Source: Blastopirellula marina
Lineage (GTDB): Bacteria; Planctomycetota; Planctomycetia; Pirellulales; Pirellulaceae
DNA length: 64,000 nt
Direction: 5' to 3'
Assembly (NCBI RefSeq): GCF_002967715.1
Contig: NZ_PUIA01000057.1
Span: forward strand, 248,001 to 312,000
Part shown: piece by piece, positions 26,436 through 33,374 of the stretch
How the letters are laid out: every line of letters starts with the position of its first letter
How positions within the stretch are numbered: position 1 is the first letter of the stretch
Program-made: the position numbers and the translations under genes
Notes under the pieces: model-generated
Database searches by the model: none
The model's input: the letters and a program-made list of their open reading frames with translations, nothing else
What the model was told of the DNA's origin: nothing

Positions 26436-27629
26436 TTAGCTCTCCACTTCGTTGGAAGATTCTTCCTTCATCGGAGCCGCCTCGGGAGCAGGCTTCTCTT
26501 CCGCGGGAGCTTCCTCTTTCGGAGCCTCTTCCTTAGGCGTCTCTTCCTTGGGCATGTACTTGGCGATCTCAGCCGGAATCGGCTTGTCCAGCAGTTCGTC
26601 GATCACGCCGGCACTGCGTTCCTGGGCGTTGAGCTGCTCCATCATGCCGACAAAGATCATCACGTCGCCGCCGTCGGGAATCGCTTCCTTCACCAGGCGA
26701 CCCACTTCGCGGCCGGCCAGGTAGTTGTGCGTACCGATGTAGAACTTACGCTGGCTATTGGGGGCGTCCGAGTCGTGGCAGATCACGTTGCCATGAAACG
26801 CTTCGACCGCCTTGTTGATCAAGCCGGTCTGGCTTTCCGGCGAGCTGGGGCTCATGGCCAATGCCTCGCAGCCGTCGCCGATCTTGCGTTCGATGAATCG
26901 CTTCTGCTCTTCCTGAGTACCATTGGGCGGATGGTAGACTTCGCACTCGGCGTTGAAGATTGGCTCGGCGACGCGGACCCCTTCTTCGGCATAGTTCCAG
27001 AACGGATCGACCGTGTTGGTCAGGAACGCGATCTTCACCTTCTTGCTGGTGTCGTAGTTCGGCTGATTGTGCGGAGGTGGTGTTCCGTTGCCTGCCTTGA
27101 TGCGGTTAAGTTCTGCCTGAAACTCGACGACGTTGTCTTTATTGATGGCCTTGAAAGGAACGAAGATCAAATTGTTTTCCGGAATGTCAAGCGACTGACC
27201 GCGGGCCAGGGCCGAAAGGAACTCGACCGACTTGTACCCGAAGACGAACGGCTGCTGCACGACCGTGCCGTGAACTTTGCCGTCTTCAATCCCTTTGAGC
27301 GTGACCGGGTCTTCGTCGAAACCAATGACCTGGATCTCGCCCACCTTGCCGGCCCCTTCGACCGCGCTAAGGATCATGGGCGGGTTATAAGCCCACAGCC
27401 CGACCATCGCTTTCAGGTTCGGGTTGTTGGCAATCGCCGACTCGGCGTTCTGCTTTGCCCGGGCATGGTCGGTGTTGTCGGTACGAATACCAAGGATCCG
27501 ATACTTGCCTGCTTCAATGGGAAATTCATAACCGCCGCTACCGGCTGCCTGGTTTTCGGTCTTGGCGCGGCAACTGGCAAAGGTCAAAGCGACCAACAAA
27601 ACCAACAACAATCTGGGAAGTCGATTCAA
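26436..27629 (-). CDS. Ribose-type binding lipoprotein with circularly permuted order
   Basis: 397 residues from a TTG start with AGGA nine bases upstream. A lipoprotein signal ends at LTFASC (Cys20). Residues about 34-180 (YRILGIRTDNTDHARAKQNA, VGLWAYNPPMILSAV, VIGFDEDPVT, HGTVVQQPFVFGYKSVEFL) match the second half of RbsB/type I periplasmic binding proteins. Residues about 195-358 (KKVKIAFLTNTVDPFWNY, SPSSPESQTGLINKAV, HDSDAPNSQRKFYIGTHNYL, VMIFVGMMEQLNAQERSAGV) match the normal first half. The order is thus reversed relative to the family, joined by a Pro-rich linker (TPPPHNQP), and followed by an acidic Pro/Lys/Glu tail from about 360. One uninterrupted frame encodes all of this. It should still fold as a two-lobed sugar binder. 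Confidence 0.85.
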   Translation of the reverse strand: MNRLPRLLLVLLVALTFASCRAKTENQAAGSGGYEFPIEAGKYRILGIRTDNTDHARAKQNAESAIANNPNLKAMVGLWAYNPPMILSAVEGAGKVGEIQVIGFDEDPVTLKGIEDGKVHGTVVQQPFVFGYKSVEFLSALARGQSLDIPENNLIFVPFKAINKDNVVEFQAELNRIKAGNGTPPPHNQPNYDTSKKVKIAFLTNTVDPFWNYAEEGVRVAEPIFNAECEVYHPPNGTQEEQKRFIERKIGDGCEALAMSPSSPESQTGLINKAVEAFHGNVICHDSDAPNSQRKFYIGTHNYLAGREVGRLVKEAIPDGGDVMIFVGMMEQLNAQERSAGVIDELLDKPIPAEIAKYMPKEETPKEEAPKEEAPAEEKPAPEAAPMKEESSNEVES

Positions 27630-27892
27630 GGGGAAGATCCTTCGAGGAGTCAGTGCGAGGGGAAAACCCGAGAATTTGAGAAGAAAAACGCTATCTTAAG
27701 CCGCAAACAAGCTCAAGGCAACTATCCACCGCGTTAAAGCACATCGCCGGGCAGCTTCCTGCCATCGTGATAGTTACAGCCCGCAGACTTTGACGCAGGG
27801 ACAAAGGTGTTCCCTGGCGGCGAATCTCGCTACATTGTTTCCGAGCACGTGAGTTGTTACGGCATTGGTTTCGTTGAAAGAGGAAACGCGCG

Positions 27893-28468
27893 ATGGGCAT
27901 GGTCGGTTGTTTCTGTGCGTTGGAGGACGAAGACCTTCAGGCAATCATCAGCGTGCCCCGGCGAATTCATCTCCTCTGGAGCGATTCCATCCCGAAGCGT
28001 CGTCAACCTTCGTGGCTGGCCAGGCTGTTCGGTGCGAAGCTACGCCCAGAACCGGAAGAAGATCCTTGGCAACTCTCGCAGCCAGTCGTCGATGCCGACG
28101 TCGACAAGGCCTGGCATGGCATTCACTTTCTGCTGACCGGAACCGAAGGGGGTGGCGAAGGACCGCTGGCATTCATGATTCACGGCGGCGAGGACATCAA
28201 GGAAGAAATCGGCTATGGCTATCCCCGCGGATTTACTTCGCAGGAAGTGAAAGAGATCGCCGCGGCATTGTCCGTGATCGATGTCGACCAACTTTACGAA
28301 CAGGCCAATCCGGCTGACTTCGCGCGTCATGGTATCTATCCTGAAGTTTGGAAAGACGAGCCGAAAGAAGACTGCATCGGGTATGTCACCGACTACTTGA
28401 AAGAGTTGCAGAAGTTCGTCTCGGACATCGCGACATCCAATCGGGCGATGATCGTCTATCTCGCGTAA
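27893..28468 (+). CDS. DUF1877 (YfbM-like) protein
   Basis: 191 residues with AGAGGAAA just before the ATG. It opens MGMVGCFCALEDEDLQAI, as YfbM-family proteins do, and has the family's DKAWHGIHFLLTGT and GYGYPRGFTSQEVKEIAAAL stretches. Function of the family is unknown. It is a cytoplasmic protein without signal peptide, convergent with the DUF2817 gene (5 bases between stops). Confidence 0.75.
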   Translation: MGMVGCFCALEDEDLQAIISVPRRIHLLWSDSIPKRRQPSWLARLFGAKLRPEPEEDPWQLSQPVVDADVDKAWHGIHFLLTGTEGGGEGPLAFMIHGGEDIKEEIGYGYPRGFTSQEVKEIAAALSVIDVDQLYEQANPADFARHGIYPEVWKDEPKEDCIGYVTDYLKELQKFVSDIATSNRAMIVYLA

Positions 28469-28473
28469 CGCAT

Positions 28474-29577
28474 CTACGACTTCCCTTCGCCGCACATCCC
28501 CTGCTCTGCCTGGCGGACAAGTTGCTTGCTTTGCCGCAGTACCTCTTCGCGCCAACTGGCAGCGGACGGACAGAATAGTTCTTTCAGCGTTTGCTTCGCT
28601 TTGCGAGTTGACGCGGCCTCTGCTTTGCCCCAGTGATGGGCTTGGTTCTCGGCACGCAGGCCTGCCAGGACTTTTACCGCCGGATAGGTGCCGAATTCGG
28701 CACATGCGAAGAGGTATTCTGGTGAGAACTTCTGCGCGACGCACCACTGCCCGAACCCACCGCGGGCATCGTAAGCGATATCACTCTCGGTGTTGGCCTC
28801 GAACGAATCGGCACCGAACCAACCCGCAAGCTGTTTCCGTTGCAATTCACTCAACGGGTAATCGATCAACAGCTTCCAAGTGCCCCAGGCACCCAGTCCG
28901 GTGTGAAAGTCGAGATGCACGACCTGCTCGCTTCCTGCCAGCCAGCGGGGCATGTTCTGCTGCAAGATGGTTTGCATACGAGTGGGACCTTTGCCACCGA
29001 AGAACAATCCTTGCGGATAGTCGTACTGCCCCGAAGCAATCGCACTGCGGAGCTTGCTCATGCCGTGTTGTGCAATCAACCAAACGGCTTTGGCGGAGAA
29101 GGGTTCCCACGAGGATGGGGGCCGCTTCGGATTGAGGAAAGAATCGAGTTCGGCATACCCAGGGGGCGAGCCTGCGAACGGCTGGCCGGCGAGCAGGAAG
29201 TTGCGGTTGGGGTCGACGTTGTCTTCGTTGAACCGCCGACTGTAGGCAAAGCCATACGCATTGAGCCCATGCAGCAGCACGACCTTTGGCTGAGGCATTT
29301 CGCCTTGCGACCACTCATCAAGCATCCCCAACTGCACGGCCGATCCGAAGAAACCTTCGACGCCGTGAATGCCTGAGGAGATAACCAGCACCCGGCTTGG
29401 ATCGCCACCAGTCGAACAGGCCACGTCAAAAGACAGTTCGCTGCCATCGGGACCGTTCTCGCCAATCGAATGCGACTCAAGCGAAAAGCCGAGCTTCGTG
29501 GCGGCTTCGCGAAAGCGCGATTGCGCTTCAGGATAATCCTGCGAGAAAGAATCCAACACGTTCAAGGCGAGCTCCAT
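28474..29577 (-). CDS. DUF2817 (M14-like) metallopeptidase
   Basis: 367 residues from ATG 29577. The zinc-site motifs of the M14-related DUF2817 family are visible: SSGIHGVEGFFGS (H..E), RRFNEDNVDPNRNFL, and VVHLDFHTGLGAWG with the third zinc ligand. A cytoplasmic carboxypeptidase-like role is inferred; no signal peptide is seen at this start. The frame is open further upstream, but that part overlaps the terminator of the sulfatase gene. Confidence 0.78.
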   Translation of the reverse strand: MELALNVLDSFSQDYPEAQSRFREAATKLGFSLESHSIGENGPDGSELSFDVACSTGGDPSRVLVISSGIHGVEGFFGSAVQLGMLDEWSQGEMPQPKVVLLHGLNAYGFAYSRRFNEDNVDPNRNFLLAGQPFAGSPPGYAELDSFLNPKRPPSSWEPFSAKAVWLIAQHGMSKLRSAIASGQYDYPQGLFFGGKGPTRMQTILQQNMPRWLAGSEQVVHLDFHTGLGAWGTWKLLIDYPLSELQRKQLAGWFGADSFEANTESDIAYDARGGFGQWCVAQKFSPEYLFACAEFGTYPAVKVLAGLRAENQAHHWGKAEAASTRKAKQTLKELFCPSAASWREEVLRQSKQLVRQAEQGMCGEGKS

Positions 29578-29584
29578 AACCAAT

Positions 29585-29621
29585 AAAAAAACCGCAGGCA
29601 GACATCTCCACCTGCGGTTTT
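29585..29621 (-). terminator. Intrinsic terminator of the 548-residue sulfatase gene
   Basis: On the minus strand the stem AAAACCGCAGG / CCTGCGGTTTT (11 pairs) is followed by a run of T. It lies 60 bases after the sulfatase stop. The stem sequence is nearly the same as that of the terminator at 33074. Confidence 0.85.
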
Positions 29622-29679
29622 CCATTTGCAAGGTTGTGCATGCGATCAAGCGATCGACTTGCCTATCGGTGGTGTAAAG

Positions 29680-31326
29680 TTAGTTGCCGGTCGGCAAGCC
29701 AATTTTAACACCATCTTTCTCCAGTTCCTCACGAATGTACTGGAAACGCTGATAGCCCGAGAGGGTGATCGGCCCTGAATACGATTCGCTTTGCAACTTC
29801 CGTGGCGGGTATTGGACGTAGGTCTTCATCAACTTCACGATTGCGTCGTTGAACGTCACCATTGTCCAGGTTCGCTCGGTGTAGTTATTCATGAATATGT
29901 CGTAACGTTCCTGTGGATCTTGGTACAGGTCAAAGATCTGCGGCACGGTTGCCACGTACGCTTTGGCACCTTTCCAACCAAGATTGGAATCGACCGCCAA
30001 ACCGCCTGTTTCTTGACCATCGTCACCACGCAGATTGAACACCGCCTTGTAGTTGTTCACTCGAGCAGCACCGGGGGTGAGTTCATCTTCGGTGAAGTAG
30101 AACCACTCAGTACGCGGGCACTTTCCACTGCCGGTCAAAACCGGGGTTATGTCGAAACTATCGAAATAGATCGGCTTGTCTTCCTTGTCGTTCTTGGGCA
30201 GTTCGACGCCAGCGACACTGGCAAACGTCGCCAACAGGTCCAGCCCACCGACGATGTCGTGGTTGCGAACGCCGGGCTTGATTTTACCAGGCCAAATAGC
30301 GATCGCTGGCACGCGGTTACCACCTTCGCGGACGGTACCCTTGGTGCCACGGAACGGCGTGTAACCGGCGTCGGGGTAGACGTCTTGCCAGGCACCGTTG
30401 TCGGTGGTGTAGAAGACGAGGGTGTTTTCATCGAGCTTCAGTTCACGAAGCTTGTCCATGATGTTGCCGATGCGGGTATCGAGTTCGACCACCGAGTCAG
30501 CGTAGTTCGACTTCGACAGCGACTTATGCTTGAACTCCGGTGCTGGCATATTCGGCTGATGCACCTTCATGAAGTTGATGTTGATGAAGAACGGCGTGTC
30601 AGGCGACTTCGCGGCCTGTTCCAGGAACTTGAGGCCGGATTGTTCGACGTACTTGTCCATGAAAGGAATGCCGACGACACCCTTCTCTGGCGTGTCAACG
30701 TACTGGCCGTTGACCTTCCAATCTTCTTTGGCTGGCTCGCCTGCTTTGCCGGAAAGCGATCCCTTGGTGACCTTGTCAAACATCTCGCGCAACTTCGGAT
30801 CCATATCGGGGAACCAGGTCGGATCGCCGTAGGTGTAGGCGTTGCAGTGATACAGGAAGCAGTGCTCCATTTCGTCGTAGCCGTGGGCGTTAGGCAGTGC
30901 GTAGTCCGCTTCCCCCAAGTGCCACTTGCCGGTGAAATAGGTTTGATAGCCACCCTTCTTTAAGACCGAACCCAACGTCCACTCAGCCGCAGGCAAACCG
31001 CCCCCTTGGCCTTGAAACGCCACGGTCGTCATCCCGCTGCGATTGGGGATACGTCCGGTTTGCATAGCAGCGCGGCCTGGGGTGCAGCTTGGCTGGGCAT
31101 AGAACGAGAAGAAGGTCATCCCTTCGGCGGCCATTCGGTCGATGTTCGGCGTGGGCATGCCGCGTCCGACGCCACCACCGTACGGGCCCAGGTCTCCATA
31201 GCCGGTATCGTCCGACACGATAAACAAAATGTTCGGCTTCTTGGTCTGGGCATTCGCCGTTACAGCGAACCCTAAAATGGCTACGAAAGCCAAAGACAAA
31301 CAGCGGTAGATACTCAAGTGTGTCAT
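29680..31326 (-). CDS. Secreted arylsulfatase
   Basis: 548 residues with a Sec signal (LSLAFVAILGFAVTANA). The S1 sulfatase core starts KPNILFIVSDDTGYGDLG (metal-binding Asp pair 39-40). The motif CTPGR (Cys81-Arg85) is the site converted to formylglycine, followed by GRIPNRSGM. Later FTGKWHLGE and YTTDNGAW supply further active-site residues. It probably removes sulfate esters from algal polysaccharides or other organosulfates in the periplasm. No anaerobic maturase gene is adjacent. Confidence 0.93.
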   Translation of the reverse strand: MTHLSIYRCLSLAFVAILGFAVTANAQTKKPNILFIVSDDTGYGDLGPYGGGVGRGMPTPNIDRMAAEGMTFFSFYAQPSCTPGRAAMQTGRIPNRSGMTTVAFQGQGGGLPAAEWTLGSVLKKGGYQTYFTGKWHLGEADYALPNAHGYDEMEHCFLYHCNAYTYGDPTWFPDMDPKLREMFDKVTKGSLSGKAGEPAKEDWKVNGQYVDTPEKGVVGIPFMDKYVEQSGLKFLEQAAKSPDTPFFININFMKVHQPNMPAPEFKHKSLSKSNYADSVVELDTRIGNIMDKLRELKLDENTLVFYTTDNGAWQDVYPDAGYTPFRGTKGTVREGGNRVPAIAIWPGKIKPGVRNHDIVGGLDLLATFASVAGVELPKNDKEDKPIYFDSFDITPVLTGSGKCPRTEWFYFTEDELTPGAARVNNYKAVFNLRGDDGQETGGLAVDSNLGWKGAKAYVATVPQIFDLYQDPQERYDIFMNNYTERTWTMVTFNDAIVKLMKTYVQYPPRKLQSESYSGPITLSGYQRFQYIREELEKDGVKIGLPTGN

Positions 31327-31720
31327 TCTCTCGGTTTCCTCATAACCTTCACATGCAATGCCGAGGGGATAGGCCCTCGCGCAACGTCAACAGAAAAAAA
31401 GATGGCTCACGATGCGAAAGGCAAGCGCGATTTACTCTGCCATTCACGAGCGAAGCGTTCCGACTTCCCAGGCCGCGGCTCAGCCAAAAGAACCCCCGAT
31501 TGCCGCCTTGAAAGAAACTGCCCTGCGATTATTCGCTATCTGAAATCTATGCCTCTAAACTCGCCAGTGCAAATGAAGAATGCCGAAAAGCCCAATCCAC
31601 AACGAATAAACGGTTAATACCGGCGAGAAATCCACCGATGCGTCCCGATTTTCCCTTGACTATAATATTTCGCGACTCACCTCACCGAGATCTAACCTCC
31701 TTATCGTGAAAGTAGCCTCC
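31327..31720. other. Intergenic stretch between divergent sulfatase and GDSL genes
   Basis: About 390 bases without a convincing gene. A TATAAT at 31661-31666 could be a -10 box for the GDSL gene, but no -35 lies at the right distance. ACCTCCTTA at 31695-31703 is identical to the anti-Shine-Dalgarno end of 16S rRNA rather than to a ribosome binding site. Confidence 0.5.
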
Positions 31721-33043
31721 ATGCCACATCACCTACGAATTCTTCTTACGCTGACGTTTGCGTTCTTCCTGTTAAGCACTCCGCAGCTCGACGCCCAGGA
31801 CAAAGGTTTCGCCATTCCAGAAACCAATCAGGGACTGGCTGGCGATGGCCCCATTCGTCGTTACGATTGGTTCCGCAATCTGTGGCAGAATCGTCGGGCG
31901 AACTGGTCGAAGCAAGTTGAAAAGGATCAAGGGGCGGTTGTCTTTCTGGGCGACTCGATCACCCAAGGTTGGGGCGACAACATGGGGGGCAGCTTCGGTA
32001 AGTTGAAGGTCGCTAACCGCGGCATCAGCGGCGACACGACTCGCGGCATGCTGATTCGCCTGGACGAGGATGTCCTTTCGCTTAATCCCCAGGCAGTCGT
32101 CATGCTGATGGGGACCAACGACCTCGAAGAAAAAGCCGAGCCGGAAACGATCGCGGCCAATGTCAAGCTGATCATCGCCGAACTCAAGCAGCACGATCCC
32201 AAGATGCCGATCATCTTGTGCAAGGTCTTCCCCAGTTCGGAAAAGAAAAGCCGTTCGGCCGAGAAGATCAAAAAGATCAACGAGCTTTACGAACAAGTCG
32301 CCCATGGCGATCCGCAAGTGATCGTCCTGGAAACGTGGCTTCCTTTCGCTGATGAAAATGGCGATGCCAAGGCCGAAGAGTTCCCTGACCTGCTGCATCC
32401 CAACAAGCAAGGTTATGCCAAGTGGGCCGCCGCGCTGATGCCTATCTTTGCCACGCTGGGTTACGTTGAAACCGAAGCCGACAACTGGGAACCGGAGCCT
32501 GGCTTCGAGAGCCTGTATAACGGCAAAGATCTGACCGGCTGGATGTTCAAAGCCAACCCCGAACGCAAAGGCAAGAAGATCGCTCTTGCCTGGCCGATCT
32601 TCGAAGAGGACATCACCTTCGATGGCAAGACCGAAAGCATTGATGGCCGCTATAAGGCGGTCGGCGATCGCATTGTGGTAACCACGCCTGCCGAAGGTCG
32701 CCGCATTCAGCAGATGTGGACCGAGCGCGAGTTTCCCAAGGACTTCGTTCTGAAACTCGAATTCCGCGCGACCCCTAACGCCGATAGTGGTGTCTTCATT
32801 CGAGCCCCGCAGCTGCAATGCCGCGACTATCCACTGGCCGGTCCTTACAAGGAACTGAAGAACTACAAGCCGCAAGACTGGAACGAACTGGTCGTCGAAG
32901 TCACCGGCAACACGGCCCGTTGTACCTGCAACGGCGAAGTTCTGGAAGAAGCGTTCAAGCTGCCAGAGACCGGACCAATTGGCCTGGAAGGAGATCGCGG
33001 GCAGATGGAGTATCGCCATATTCAAGTGAAGGAAACGAAGTAA
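31721..33043 (+). CDS. Secreted GDSL/SGNH hydrolase fused to a DUF1080 domain
   Basis: 440 residues from ATG 31721; a GTG at 31706 is the alternative, and neither has a Shine-Dalgarno sequence. After the signal peptide comes an SGNH hydrolase domain with block I VVFLGDSITQGWG (Ser79), block III MLMGTNDLE and block V FPDLLHPNKQGY. From about residue 255 a DUF1080/3-keto-disaccharide hydrolase-like domain follows (FESLYNGKDLTGWMF, DFVLKLEFRATPNADSG, VFIRAPQ, WNELVVEVTGNTARC). The fusion suggests an esterase that acts on a carbohydrate bound by, or processed by, the second domain. Planctomycetes carry many proteins of both families. A terminator follows. Confidence 0.85.
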   Translation: MPHHLRILLTLTFAFFLLSTPQLDAQDKGFAIPETNQGLAGDGPIRRYDWFRNLWQNRRANWSKQVEKDQGAVVFLGDSITQGWGDNMGGSFGKLKVANRGISGDTTRGMLIRLDEDVLSLNPQAVVMLMGTNDLEEKAEPETIAANVKLIIAELKQHDPKMPIILCKVFPSSEKKSRSAEKIKKINELYEQVAHGDPQVIVLETWLPFADENGDAKAEEFPDLLHPNKQGYAKWAAALMPIFATLGYVETEADNWEPEPGFESLYNGKDLTGWMFKANPERKGKKIALAWPIFEEDITFDGKTESIDGRYKAVGDRIVVTTPAEGRRIQQMWTEREFPKDFVLKLEFRATPNADSGVFIRAPQLQCRDYPLAGPYKELKNYKPQDWNELVVEVTGNTARCTCNGEVLEEAFKLPETGPIGLEGDRGQMEYRHIQVKETK

Positions 33044-33073
33044 TCGTCCTCGCACTACAGCGGCTCAAATTGT

Positions 33074-33106
33074 AAACCGCAGGCAGAAATGCCTGCGGTT
33101 TTCTTT
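33074..33106 (+). terminator. Intrinsic terminator
   Basis: A 12-base perfect stem AAACCGCAGGCA / TGCCTGCGGTTT with a GAAA tetraloop, then a T-rich tract. It ends the GDSL-DUF1080 transcript. Confidence 0.9.
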
Positions 33107-33374
33107 TGCCATGCGCGACACGTGGCCGAACCGCGTCGTTTGATTTTCATCCCTGATACCTCCGGAAATACTGGTGAGAAACCCTGCTCCCATCGTACGG
33201 CCCCCCAGGTCTGGGGCCATGGCCAGCCGATGAGCCGTTTAGGAAGCGTTGGCTTGGTTCACGATTAATTCACTAGCATTTCCCCCGTATTCAGCGGACA
33301 ATTACTAGTACCAATGCGGCGATCTTGCAGCGAGATACGACCGTCTAAAGAAGTTCGAAATCGGGGGAATCATC
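33107..33374. other. Intergenic leader of the large sulfatase gene
   Basis: About 270 bases with no gene. A GC-rich hairpin GGCCCC / GGGGCC is at 33199-33218, flanked by further short complementary segments. I could not match it to a known riboswitch. GGGGGAA just before 33375 is the ribosome binding site. Confidence 0.4.

Noticed and set aside
31318-31617. 99-codon frame upstream of the GDSL-DUF1080 gene
   Set aside because: No ribosome site, composition unlike neighbouring genes, no recognisable domain.
33107-33374. Riboswitch before the large sulfatase
   Set aside because: There is a GC-rich hairpin, but no conserved core of a known riboswitch class could be recognised.
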